In this document: positions 1 through 8,368 of the stretch, piece by piece
How positions within the stretch are numbered: the first letter of the stretch is position 1
Layout: each line of letters opens with the position of its first letter
Source: Pirellula sp.
Lineage (GTDB): Bacteria; Planctomycetota; Planctomycetia; Pirellulales; PNKZ01
Reading direction: 5' to 3'
Length of the DNA stretch: 64,000 nucleotides
NCBI GenBank assembly: GCA_013822735.1
Contig: PNKZ01000013.1
Coordinates: 62,001 to 126,000 of the forward strand
Notes under the pieces: model-generated
Database searches by the model: none
Told to the model about the DNA's origin: nothing
What the model saw: only the letters and a program-made list of their open reading frames with translations
Program-made: the position numbers and the translations under genes

Positions 1-1062
1 CACGGAGTTGCCGATCGCCGTCGATGCACAACGCACAACCGTCTCCAATCGACGTTGATCCGGGACCGACACTTCGGCGCCGCGGAAATATTCGGCGATG
101 ATCGTTCCGATGATGCGCTGCACGTCGCGACCCTGGCGATCCTTCTCGACCGGCGACTTCACAGGCATGACGACGACCCGCTTGACGTCGTGTTCGTCGA
201 CGTAGCGCTCGAGCACTTCCGTCGTCGCATCGTCGACCACATGCTCGGGGTCGGGAAACGTGAAGTCCTTTTTCTGTCGCATGGCGCGCGTGGCGAGGTC
301 GCTGAGCGCGCGTACCACTCCCGAGCGCGAATCAACGTCCTGCTGAGCGCTCACGGCGACGACGCGCTGCCGGCGACCGCGCCGAACCAAGACCGTGAGG
401 CGGTCGCAGCCGGTCAGTGCGCGACCGTCGTCGGCCAAAGTACGCGCCATTCGATTAAGTTCGAGATGGCGATGCACGGCGATGAACAATCGCCGCTCTT
501 GTTCGGCGAGCGCCGCCATATCCGACAACTCGCGGCGGTCGGCCAGCAAATGGAAGCGCTCGGCAAGCACGCCGGCCTGCCCCATGAATTTGAGAATTCC
601 CTCTTGGGCCGCGCGCGTCACTACGGGCACACGCACTTCGATGACGCCGCGTAAAGCACCGGCCACGGTCACCGGATGCCAAAATGCCGAACCGGTCGGC
701 TGCGCGCCGCCGTCTGGCAGGCTGGCGACGTCGTTCAGCTGGGTCACGAGCGTGGCGACGGATTGGCCGCCTTTAGCCACGTCGTTCAACAGCTGTTCGC
801 GGCGAGCTTGGGTGTCGGCGTCCTCCGTCGGGCGAAGTGCCCCGAGGGCTAGAGCGGGCTCCCATCGTCCGGAAGGTTCCAGGCACCAGACGCGGGCCGT
901 ATCGCCCCCCACCGCTTTGGAAACGCGCACCAGCCATTCGCCGTAGAAGCGGCGCACATCAATCGGGCTTTCCGCCAAAGCGCGGAGGCTTTCCAGCCAT
1001 TCGCGTAAGCGATCTTGTCTTTCGGCGTTTTCCGGAACCGCATGCAAGGAGGAAAGTGTCAT
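1..1062 (-). CDS. GAF-like domain protein, partial (C-terminus beyond left edge)
   Basis: An open frame of 354 codons runs from an ATG at 1062 down to base 1 without a stop, so the protein is cut by the window edge. It starts MTLSSLHAVPENAERQDRLR. The N-terminal part is helical. Residues from about 40 on alternate beta strands and helices as in GAF sensor domains (for example FWHPVTVAGALRGVIEVRVP), followed by a long helix and a second GAF-like segment (GCDRLTVLVRRGRRQRVVAV). In planctomycetes such GAF proteins are often the N-terminal half of HlyD-type efflux adaptor proteins; the part that would prove this lies outside the window. No other frame here has comparable protein character. Start choice is reasonable but no strong Shine-Dalgarno site is visible. 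The exact family is inferred from pattern only. Confidence 0.7.
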   Translation of the reverse strand, partial: MTLSSLHAVPENAERQDRLREWLESLRALAESPIDVRRFYGEWLVRVSKAVGGDTARVWCLEPSGRWEPALALGALRPTEDADTQARREQLLNDVAKGGQSVATLVTQLNDVASLPDGGAQPTGSAFWHPVTVAGALRGVIEVRVPVVTRAAQEGILKFMGQAGVLAERFHLLADRRELSDMAALAEQERRLFIAVHRHLELNRMARTLADDGRALTGCDRLTVLVRRGRRQRVVAVSAQQDVDSRSGVVRALSDLATRAMRQKKDFTFPDPEHVVDDATTEVLERYVDEHDVKRVVVMPVKSPVEKDRQGRDVQRIIGTIIAEYFRGAEVSVPDQRRLETVVRCASTAIGNSV

Positions 1063-1413
1063 AGACGTTCTCGCTCGGGTCACCCACGGGCGAGCCCAGC
1101 GGCTCGCATACTCAATGCACTGTCCATGCTCAAACCAAGCTCAAATATACCACCCGACCTGGTTGCCCCCAAAGGAATAGCCGCTTGGTCGGAGGAAATT
1201 CCGGCCGCCACCGAAGCGGAACCCCCTACCAGAAGCCGCACGGTGAGCAAATCATGCCGTCCGGACGCCTAAGCGTTTAAACGGACCGCGAGGCCGAAAG
1301 CTACAGGCAAACGGCCCGTGAACTCAGAAGTTCACGGGCCGTCACAAGATAATTCTTACGGCCCTGGTCCCCCTCTCAACGAAGAACGAACCGAGGGTGC
1401 TGAAGAATTCCGT
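1063..1413. other. Intergenic region holding a terminator
   Basis: About 350 bases without a credible gene. The half near 1311-1342 holds a perfect hairpin, listed separately. The rest is the upstream region of the GAF-like gene; I see no clear promoter match. Confidence 0.6.
1311..1342 (-). terminator. 14-bp perfect hairpin downstream of the RTX-like gene
   Basis: Arms 1311-1324 and 1329-1342 are exact reverse complements with a four-base loop (caga). The hairpin lies about 70 bases past the stop of the minus-strand gene ending at 1414. It has only a short T-rich stretch behind it on the minus strand, so it could be an intrinsic terminator or a 3'-end stabilising stem. Confidence 0.6.
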
Positions 1414-3102
1414 TTAGATCAATGTGATGCTGGTCAGCACCGGTGCGGCGAGGGCCGCTCCGGAGTTGCCGTTCGTGAGCGCATCCAGCACGTCGGTTCC
1501 TCCTTCACCGTTGATCTTGACCAACGTGTTAAACGTCGAGGTGGCCGCCACGACGAAATCGTCGCCCGCGCCCAACTTCACGTCCACCGTATCCGCCTCA
1601 AAAGTCGTGAGGTTCACAAGGTCGGTCCCCTTACCGGAGACGAACGTCAACTTCCCGAACGTCGAGCCGGTGCTGTTAACGGTATTGTCACCGTCGCCGA
1701 CTTTTACATTCGCCGTGGTCGCCAACAAACTGTTCAACACGAGAATGTCGCGGCCGGAACCGGTCTCGATAATGAGGCTCGTCAACGCCGTCGTACCGGC
1801 TACTTTCGCGACGGTGTCGAGGTTGATGTAGTTATCACCATTGCCGAGTTTCAAGGTCAGCTTATCCGCGGTGACCCCGGTAGCGGTAACACCGTCGTTG
1901 CCCTTGCCGGACGTGACCGAAATGTCCTTCGCGACATTAACGGTATCCAAGCTCAAGTTGCCGTTGTATTCGCCAAGATCCACGGACAGACTTCCCGCGC
2001 CGGTGCTACTGACGTTTACCGTGTTGAGCGAGACTTCGTCCAAATCGTTTCCGCCCGAAATCTTCAGCGCCCCTCCCGTCACATCGGTATTAAGAAGTTG
2101 AACGGAGTTGACTCCCTTGCCCATCGAAATCGTCAGCGCATTCTTAACGAGCGCACTGGTTCCGTTAATAGAAACGTCGTCATTTCCCGATCCCATGTCG
2201 ATGCTCGTCGTGCCGCTCGTCGCGTTCACGGTGAACGAGCCGTGGGAATGGAAGTAATCGTCGCCCGCACCCGCGTTAACGCTCAGTTTTCCGGTAGTTC
2301 CATCGAAGTGCGAACCGTCGTTACCATCCCCTAGTTTCAGATCCGTCGTTCCGACGATGTTCGAATTAACGGAGGTCTCGTCGCTTCCGTTGCCAAGGTC
2401 GACGAAGAGGCTTCCGGCGATGGAACCGCCGTTGAAGTAAGCTCCGTCATCACCCGAACCAGTGTTGATCCTTACATTGCCGTTGACGGCAACGTCACTA
2501 ACGTTGACATAGTCATCTTGACTGCCGCCGTTGATCTCAAGCGACCTGGCCGACCCCGTGGTAAGGTTGATACCGTTCTCGCCGCCCCCGGCATTGATCG
2601 TCACTTGAGACAGCGCTGCCGAGAAGTTGGTAGCGGTAAAGTTATCGCCCTGGTTTTCGCTGCCGCCCAGCTTGATGTTCGTCGCGCTGTTGCCCGTCAC
2701 GGTAGCGTTCGAAATAATCACGTTATCGGAGCCGGCGCCCATATCGACGCTTAGGGACTTAACGCTTCCGTCCTGAAGTGCGGCCGTGTCATTCCCGGCT
2801 CCCATGACGACCTTTAGTCCGATCGCCGCAGCCACTGTGATATCTTGAAAGGCGGCCGTGCTGTTGCCGAACTTGACTGTCGTGGCGACGGTGTTGCCGG
2901 CGAGGTCGGTCGTGTCGTTGCCCGTGACTCGGACGACGGTCGCGCTGATTTGCTCGATCGTAACACTATTGTCTTTGGCATCCCCCGTGACGCTGAGCGT
3001 TCCCCCGCTTAACGCAACGACTACGTTACCGGCAAGGTTTAGCCGGTCTTCCAAGCTTTCCACATTCAACCGCTTAAAGCTGCTCTTCTTGGTGTTCCTC
3101 AT
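1414..3102 (-). CDS. Secreted LEPR-XLL-type protein with RTX-like GxGxD repeats
   Basis: 562 aa. The N-terminus RLNVESLEDRLNLAG resembles the planctomycete extracellular-protein motif (LEPR-XLL, consensus LEdR.LL), found on large exported proteins of this phylum. The rest is a regular series of short beta strands ending in Gly-x-Gly-Asn/Asp-Asp turns (GAGNDTAAL, GSGDDGAYF, GDGNDGSHF, GAGDDYFHS, GSGNDDVSI). Known RTX/haemolysin-type repeats bind calcium in such turns and fold as a beta roll; here the repeat unit is longer (about 20-27 residues), so a related beta-solenoid is inferred. Start: ATG at 3102 with an AAGGAG Shine-Dalgarno site at 3112-3117. It stands alone as a single gene followed by the hairpin at 1311-1342. 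Role is probably cell-surface or matrix; no catalytic domain is visible. Confidence 0.85.
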   Translation of the reverse strand: MRNTKKSSFKRLNVESLEDRLNLAGNVVVALSGGTLSVTGDAKDNSVTIEQISATVVRVTGNDTTDLAGNTVATTVKFGNSTAAFQDITVAAAIGLKVVMGAGNDTAALQDGSVKSLSVDMGAGSDNVIISNATVTGNSATNIKLGGSENQGDNFTATNFSAALSQVTINAGGGENGINLTTGSARSLEINGGSQDDYVNVSDVAVNGNVRINTGSGDDGAYFNGGSIAGSLFVDLGNGSDETSVNSNIVGTTDLKLGDGNDGSHFDGTTGKLSVNAGAGDDYFHSHGSFTVNATSGTTSIDMGSGNDDVSINGTSALVKNALTISMGKGVNSVQLLNTDVTGGALKISGGNDLDEVSLNTVNVSSTGAGSLSVDLGEYNGNLSLDTVNVAKDISVTSGKGNDGVTATGVTADKLTLKLGNGDNYINLDTVAKVAGTTALTSLIIETGSGRDILVLNSLLATTANVKVGDGDNTVNSTGSTFGKLTFVSGKGTDLVNLTTFEADTVDVKLGAGDDFVVAATSTFNTLVKINGEGGTDVLDALTNGNSGAALAAPVLTSITLI

Positions 3103-3495
3103 TACTTATCGCTCCTTCAAAAAAGCCGGACTAGATACCGCCCAAGGATTCACACCCCCTACTTGAGAAGGGCGTATTTCCAGTGAAGGTAGCGACTTCT
3201 AACAGGGATGCAAGCAAAAACAGCCCGCTAATGAGGGTGGATTTCAGCGCCGCGCGCAACTCATAGATTTCCGCGACCGTAATTTCGTTGCGTGTGCAGC
3301 AGTCGCTGAACCGCCAAAGCTGCGGCTTTTCGGCAGGATGGTGGCCTGGAGTAGGCGGAATTTTCGCGCGGTGAGACGGCCTTGGAATACAGTTTCCAGC
3401 GTCGCCACGATGGGCGGAATTAACCCAAGTTCATCCAATATGCATTGGAAGTCGGCGTCGATGAGGTCGAATAGAAAGAATGCCGCACGATGAAA
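3103..3495. other. Intergenic region, no confident gene
   Basis: Contains the Shine-Dalgarno site and upstream region of the RTX-like gene. On the minus strand the frame of the 621-aa protein stays open for about 80 codons past its stop at 3496, which could be a relic or chance in GC-rich DNA. Nothing else is supported. Confidence 0.5.
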
Positions 3496-5361
3496 CTACG
3501 GCATCGCTTCGGCCACGCCGACGGCTAACGAGACCCGTGCGTGCTCGGTTTCCACGGCGGCCTCGAGCAAGGCGGCGTCGGCCAGGGATAACAGCGTATT
3601 GAGCTCACGCACTCCCTTTTGTGCCGCCTCGGTCTTCACGAGCGCCATCCATGCCGGGGGCGCGTCGACTACGGCGTTGGCCGTGCGTCGCAGCTCTTGT
3701 AGGTTGATGAAGAGAAACTGCGAGGCACCGGTCGAGCGCGAGCCGCGCACTTGCTTGTAAAGAGCGTTCTCTGCGAGCGAGGCTCTCGGTTTCGCTTCCG
3801 CCGCTCGCGCCAATACCTCTGGCGAGCCGGCAAACCAGAGTCGATCGGCATTATGGGCCATGAACACGCCGGCCCGATCGAAGGGACCGATGCCCGTTAG
3901 CCCGGAGATGGAAAGTTCGCCGACTTTCGAAGACACGACGCGCGCCGTCGGTTTGCGATCAGCGTTGTACGCATCCGCCGCCAAGACGAGCCCCAACCGT
4001 AGCAACGGGTCCACGGTATCGGCTAACGTCGGTTCGCCGGCCAAGAACGGCTGGGTATCGAACCCGACCACCCAATCGACGGGCCAGTAGCGATCAACGA
4101 CTCGCAACTCGCCATCGACTTTCGCGCGTTCCGCAGGAGTTTGCTTCGCAGCATAGGCGACACCGGGAACAGCGTAGGCCGTAAATCCCGGGCCGAGTCC
4201 GCCGGCCAGCCGTGCGGCCAACACGGCTTCGGTCGGCACCCGGCGACCATGACGTTCGGCAATCTGACGCTGGAAAGCCATCATGACATCGGCCAACTTT
4301 TTGATGTCGAGACGACCGGAAACGGCGGCCAAGCAATCCGCGGGAATCGCCGCGGCGGTTGCTTCCCCTTTTGCCTGTGCGGCCAAGAACGCCCGCAGTT
4401 CGTCGGAAATACCTTCATCGTCCCATGCCGCCTCGATCTCGATCCGCAGCGTCGGTGCCAGCTCCGCATCGGCGGCAAGAAACTTCAGGTGCGACCAAAC
4501 CTCGGCAAACTTGCGCGCTACGTCGTCCCCTTTCTCTCCGTCACGCTCCAGCAACATCGCGTAGTACGAGCGCCAGCTCTTAGCTTGCACGAACAACCGG
4601 AGCGCCGAATTCGCCGGTCTGGTCTTGGCGGCGGCCTGATATTCGGCCGAATCTGCCAGACTTTCGAGCGAATCCGCGTCGCCGGTCGTGGAGTATCGCG
4701 CAAGGACTTGCTCCAGCTTCTCGCGGTCGGTGGCTAAGCAGCCGAAGTCTCCGTCGTACACCAGAAATAATGGTTGCTTCGACTCGTCTTCGAACTCATG
4801 TACGGTATACGAACGATTGCCGAATCCGGCGGTCGAACTCCGATGGTAGCGATCATCTTTACGCAATGCGGCCAACAGCTTCTCGACGGCCTTTTCCAAG
4901 AGCGGCGCCTCGGCGGCTCGCAATACGAGAAAACCATGCGGCGCGGTGCGCCCGTGCTCTTCACTGACGGAAGCCGGCGGGTACACCGCCAATAGCCATT
5001 GACGGCCGAACAAGCGCGACCGCAGATCGTCCCACGACAAGCCTAGGTTCGCCTTGAGCACGGAGTTCATCTTCGTCAATTGCGCGCGCTGTTCGTCGTG
5101 CCATTGCGCGAGCGGCGGAAAGGCGCGCCAACGTTCATAGAGCGGGCCGTTGAGAAATGCTTCCACATGCTGATGTAGGCCTTCCGCCTCGATGCAAAGC
5201 CCGATATCCGACGGCGCGAACCGAGCCAGCGGCACTTCCGCCGCCGACACCAAGCGCAGCGAAGTGCACGCCGTAAGCAACGCGGCGACTACCCATCGGC
5301 GAAGCGACGGTGCGAGCGACGTACGAACTCGCGAATATCTTGAAGGCAGCCCGACGATCAT
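3496..5361 (-). CDS. Exported protein of unknown function in the ECF sigma operon
   Basis: 621 aa. A basic N-terminus is followed by a hydrophobic stretch (VVAALLTACTSLRLVSAAEV, about residues 24-43) that looks like a signal peptide; the remainder is soluble, alternating alpha/beta. It resembles the DUF3352-like secreted proteins common in planctomycetes but I cannot assign a family firmly. Its ATG at 5361 overlaps the anti-sigma stop in an ATGA junction, so translation is coupled to the regulator pair. Being the last gene of a sigma/anti-sigma operon suggests an envelope role, either sensing or as a main target of the regulator. No catalytic motif seen. Confidence 0.75.
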   Translation of the reverse strand: MIVGLPSRYSRVRTSLAPSLRRWVVAALLTACTSLRLVSAAEVPLARFAPSDIGLCIEAEGLHQHVEAFLNGPLYERWRAFPPLAQWHDEQRAQLTKMNSVLKANLGLSWDDLRSRLFGRQWLLAVYPPASVSEEHGRTAPHGFLVLRAAEAPLLEKAVEKLLAALRKDDRYHRSSTAGFGNRSYTVHEFEDESKQPLFLVYDGDFGCLATDREKLEQVLARYSTTGDADSLESLADSAEYQAAAKTRPANSALRLFVQAKSWRSYYAMLLERDGEKGDDVARKFAEVWSHLKFLAADAELAPTLRIEIEAAWDDEGISDELRAFLAAQAKGEATAAAIPADCLAAVSGRLDIKKLADVMMAFQRQIAERHGRRVPTEAVLAARLAGGLGPGFTAYAVPGVAYAAKQTPAERAKVDGELRVVDRYWPVDWVVGFDTQPFLAGEPTLADTVDPLLRLGLVLAADAYNADRKPTARVVSSKVGELSISGLTGIGPFDRAGVFMAHNADRLWFAGSPEVLARAAEAKPRASLAENALYKQVRGSRSTGASQFLFINLQELRRTANAVVDAPPAWMALVKTEAAQKGVRELNTLLSLADAALLEAAVETEHARVSLAVGVAEAMP

Positions 5362-6125
5362 AGACTCGCTTCCTTATCTGTCGGCACGAGACCGCGCAAT
5401 ACGTTCAACGTACCGAGTGTCGAGTCGGTGAGCGGAGCGACTCCCTCGGCAACACCTCGATACCAGGTTCCTTCCGCGTCGGCCGGCTTGGCATCCTGCT
5501 TCGATTCCCAGAGCGAGGCCAACGCGAACGCGTCGTGCAAGCTTCGGCGCGTATTGTCGGCCAACTGACGGGCCGACTCACGCGAGCCTTCCGCGACGTC
5601 GTCCCAAGTCGGGGCAGATTCCGTCGCTGCAGGTTCGATCGTGATCGAATTCGTCGACGGAGCGGGGGATACCGCAATTTGTTCCGCCGGTGAGGGGACC
5701 GGAATCGCGGGGCCAGGTGCGACTGCGATACCGCCGCCGGTCGGGCTCCCGTCGCGATTGCCGACGCTCCAGCGCCACAACGGCAAGACGCTCAACAGCA
5801 ACACGGCCGCGGCCGCCCACCACTGCCAAGCGCGGCCCTGCGACACGGCGGTGCGTTGCGGCGGCAGTTCGACGATGGAAGCCGGCACGACGTCCGACGA
5901 CACCTCGGGGGACGCGAGTTCCGCGAGCACGCGCCGTGCCAGATCGTTTCGCGGCTTCGGTTTGGGCAACGCTTCTAAGTCGAGCAGGACACGGCGTAGC
6001 GCAACCGCCCAACTGCGACACCCGGCGCACGTCTCGACATGGAGGGCCAACTCCGTGTCCGAAGTCGGATCGATTCGTCGATCCAAGCCGTCGTGCCAAC
6101 GTTCTTCGAATTCATCGCACCGCAT
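5358..6125 (-). CDS. Anti-sigma factor, zinc-finger type, membrane-anchored
   Basis: 255 aa from the ATG at 6125, which has GGGAGAG just upstream; a GTG at 6146 in the same frame is a weaker choice. The N-terminus carries the anti-sigma zinc-binding pattern HxxxCxxC (His29, Cys33, Cys36 in ALHVETCAGCRSW). A single hydrophobic segment at about 101-118 (WWAAAAVLLLSVLPLW) should place the C-terminal 130 residues outside the cytoplasm. It overlaps the ECF sigma gene by 14 bases and the exported-protein gene by 4. By family knowledge such proteins bind and hold the cognate ECF sigma until a signal arrives. The C-terminal part is unlike known sensors and is family-unknown. Confidence 0.85.
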   Translation of the reverse strand: MRCDEFEERWHDGLDRRIDPTSDTELALHVETCAGCRSWAVALRRVLLDLEALPKPKPRNDLARRVLAELASPEVSSDVVPASIVELPPQRTAVSQGRAWQWWAAAAVLLLSVLPLWRWSVGNRDGSPTGGGIAVAPGPAIPVPSPAEQIAVSPAPSTNSITIEPAATESAPTWDDVAEGSRESARQLADNTRRSLHDAFALASLWESKQDAKPADAEGTWYRGVAEGVAPLTDSTLGTLNVLRGLVPTDKEASL

Positions 6126-6720
6126 CGGTCTCTCCCTCGACAACACCCCGTTCGCGCAACGCCGCAGCGAGCTCCAGCCGCGCGCGATGCACCCAGGTCT
6201 TCACGGTTCCCAGCGGCACTTCGAGCGCCGCGCCAATATCCGCATAACTCAATTGATCGACGTGAAACAATAAGAACGCTTGCCGGTAATCGTCACGCAA
6301 CCCGCCGAGCGCCCGCTGTACTTCTTCCGCCAACTGCAACGCCGCATGACGATCCGGCCGATCGTCGGCGGCGAGTTCCACATCGCCGGTCGCCGTCTTA
6401 CGCTTCGCGCGCCGTTCCAACATCGTCCGACAACGGTTGGCCGCGATGGCGGAAAGCCACGGTGAAAACTCGCGCGCCGCGTCCCATTGCGCCAGGCTTC
6501 GCACGGCCCGCACAAACGTTTCTTGCACGGCGTCCTCGGCATCGTGCCTGTGCCCGAGCATGCGATAGCACAACCCGTAGATCCGGCCCTGAAATCGTTC
6601 GATGAGCGCAGCGATAGCCCCGTCGTCGCCGCGTAAGCAACGGACGATCAACTCGCGGACTTCGATCTCACGACAGTCGTCCGCCAACAACGGCTCCTCG
6701 CTGATCTCACAGCACGACAC
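6112..6720 (-). CDS. ECF RNA polymerase sigma factor (sigma-70 family)
   Basis: 202 aa from a GTG at 6720. Region 2 is clear (ALIERFQGRIYGLCYRMLG, then HDAEDAVQETFVRAV), followed by the W/S/A-rich end of region 2 (FSPWLSAIAANRC). Region 4 has the usual helix-turn-helix (LSYADIGAALEVPLGTVKTW). No region 3 or 1.1, as expected for ECF factors. Next gene encodes its likely anti-sigma, overlapping by 14 bases. The start could also be a few codons downstream; no strong Shine-Dalgarno site decides it. Upstream 6721-6908 has no gene and would hold the promoter. Confidence 0.92.
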   Translation of the reverse strand: MSCCEISEEPLLADDCREIEVRELIVRCLRGDDGAIAALIERFQGRIYGLCYRMLGHRHDAEDAVQETFVRAVRSLAQWDAAREFSPWLSAIAANRCRTMLERRAKRKTATGDVELAADDRPDRHAALQLAEEVQRALGGLRDDYRQAFLLFHVDQLSYADIGAALEVPLGTVKTWVHRARLELAAALRERGVVEGETDAVR

Positions 6721-6908
6721 AAAAAGCGTCTCCGGCGAATGCTGGTCGAAAGGGAATACCCCGCCGGCAGCGGTTCGGTTTCAACGCAGGACAGGTCGAT
6801 TTACTAGAATCGGCCGGAGATTGGCGGACAAGCGCCGATCGGGCCGGCACGAGGCCGAAGAAACTACCGGATCGGTAGCAAGTCGCCGGGTACGCAAGGA
6901 AACGGCGG

Positions 6909-7166
6909 CTATTCCGAAGCTTCGTGAACGATGTCGAAGAATTCCCGCGGCGAGCAGTCTTCGAGCCGTTTGCCCCGTCGCTGCAATTGTTCGTTGACTT
7001 TCACGGCCGTTTCTTGCATTCGGCCATGGGTTTCTTCCGAGCCGCCGTAGAGCGTGAAATTATCGCCCCTCGTCAGGCGGGTGTGCCCGTCTTCGTTGTC
7101 CAAGCCGACGCCCAAGATGCGGGCTTTGACGACCTTCGGTTTGGAATTGGCTTTCGTAGGCTTCAC
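6909..7166 (-). CDS. Small hypothetical protein, 85 aa
   Basis: 85 aa from a GTG at 7166 with a GAGG element upstream. The core ARILGVGLDNEDGHTRLTRG and NFTLYGGSEETHGRMQETA reads as a compact beta-sheet followed by helices, with strong coding character. It has no signal peptide or membrane segment. I recall this type as a small conserved planctomycete protein of unknown role but cannot name a family. Confidence 0.75.
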   Translation of the reverse strand: MKPTKANSKPKVVKARILGVGLDNEDGHTRLTRGDNFTLYGGSEETHGRMQETAVKVNEQLQRRGKRLEDCSPREFFDIVHEASE

Positions 7167-7315
7167 GGTAGGGTCGACCTCACATGAGACGACGGCAATA
7201 GCGAAGGAACGGCGTCGTAATTGGCACCGCCCTACCCATATTATTTCGGCGTTAGTAACGTGGTCAAGCTACACAAAATCGGCCGAGATTTCGGCGACGG
7301 CCGCGACCGGCATCC

Positions 7316-7522
7316 TTAAGACGAACCTTTGATAACTTCGCGGGCCGTTTGTCGAGCAATCTTAAATGCCGACTGGAGGACTTGCGCACGAGCCTCCATT
7401 TGGTCGCTCGTGAGGCTCCGCGGACCGGGGTTGTCCGTCAGTCCGGCAATGGCGATGGTGAGCGGCATTAAGTCCAAAAACTCTTTGTAGCGACGCTTCA
7501 TCGCGTCTTCATCAGTCGACAT
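7316..7522 (-). CDS. Small conserved hypothetical protein, 68 aa
   Basis: Start chosen at the ATG at 7522 (MSTDEDAMKRRYKEFLDLMP); the longer frame to 7585 adds a low-complexity N-terminus (MFSPPCTFHSPCGRESGS) that is unlikely to be real. The protein is all helical, with PLTIAIAGL and MEARAQVLQSAFKIARQTAR segments. No membrane segment, no catalytic motif. Function unknown. Confidence 0.7.
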   Translation of the reverse strand: MSTDEDAMKRRYKEFLDLMPLTIAIAGLTDNPGPRSLTSDQMEARAQVLQSAFKIARQTAREVIKGSS

Positions 7523-7645
7523 GGTCTGCGTGCTCCCCGACTCACGGCCGCAGGGAGAATGAAAAGTACAAGGTGGAGAAAACACCGCCGGCCCCGGCCG
7601 TCAGAATTGACGCTGTGCGGGGCAATCCTCTATTAGGCGCGCGGC

Positions 7646-8254
7646 TTAGCCGCGACGCAAGAGGTTTCTCAAGGCTTCGTCGGCCGCGCGATGTGCGTCA
7701 ACCGTCGGGGGAGGCGGCCCGGCTTTCTTTGCGGCGGCCGCGGCTTCGGCCTCGGCGATCAAGTCCGAGGCCGAGATTAACGTCGGACTCGGATTCGCAC
7801 CGAGCGTTTCGCCCGGCGTATCGTCTTCGTCGTCCATGAGCCAAGCGGAAACATCGACATCGTCTTCCGCCTTTTTTGCCGCGGCGACTTCGGCCGTGCG
7901 CGCGGCGGCCTCATCGACGGTTTCGACCTTCGGCTTCTTTTGCCCGCCGAGCCCGTGGCGAACGAGGATTTCGAACTCTAGCGGCCCGAGTTTCAGATGG
8001 TCGCCGGTCTGCACCTCGACGGCGCGTTCGGCGGGGATGCGGATGCCGTTCACCCAGGTTCCCGTTCGACTGCGCAGGTCGCGAATAAAGACGGTTCCCT
8101 TGTCCTGGCTAATTTCGCAATGCCGGCGGCTGATATACCCGCTCTTCGGTCGCAAGTCACAAGCCGCGTCGCGACCGATGGCAAATACAGGTCCGGGAAT
8201 TACGAGCTTCTGGCCCGCGGTACCGCCGACGAGTATGCGCAATTTCAGTTGCAT
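7646..8254 (-). CDS. FHA-domain protein
   Basis: 202 aa from the ATG at 8254 (MQLKLRILVGGTAGQKLVI); a GTG at 8281 is possible. Residues about 4-95 form a forkhead-associated domain with the expected signatures: GR (FAIGRDAAC), SxxH (YISRRHCEIS) and NG (GTWVNGIRI). FHA domains bind phosphothreonine peptides, so the protein should dock onto a Ser/Thr kinase target. The C-terminal half is acidic and Ala/Lys-rich and carries no domain I recognise. It lies 114 bases after the lipoyl enzyme gene on the same strand, so it may be read with that operon. Confidence 0.88.
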   Translation of the reverse strand: MQLKLRILVGGTAGQKLVIPGPVFAIGRDAACDLRPKSGYISRRHCEISQDKGTVFIRDLRSRTGTWVNGIRIPAERAVEVQTGDHLKLGPLEFEILVRHGLGGQKKPKVETVDEAAARTAEVAAAKKAEDDVDVSAWLMDDEDDTPGETLGANPSPTLISASDLIAEAEAAAAAKKAGPPPPTVDAHRAADEALRNLLRRG

Positions 8255-8368
8255 AGCGGGAGCCGCCTCAAGATCGAGCACCGGCCCATCGAGGCCGGTA
8301 CACCGTCTCTCTTTATCCTTCCAGAACTACCGCAACTTTACTCGCTGTCGATGAGCATTCCATGAGCG

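Noticed and set aside
3244..3438. Minus-strand 64-codon frame after the 621-aa protein
   Set aside because: It is simply the same frame continuing after the stop; Arg/Ser-rich end, no ribosome site, no family resemblance.
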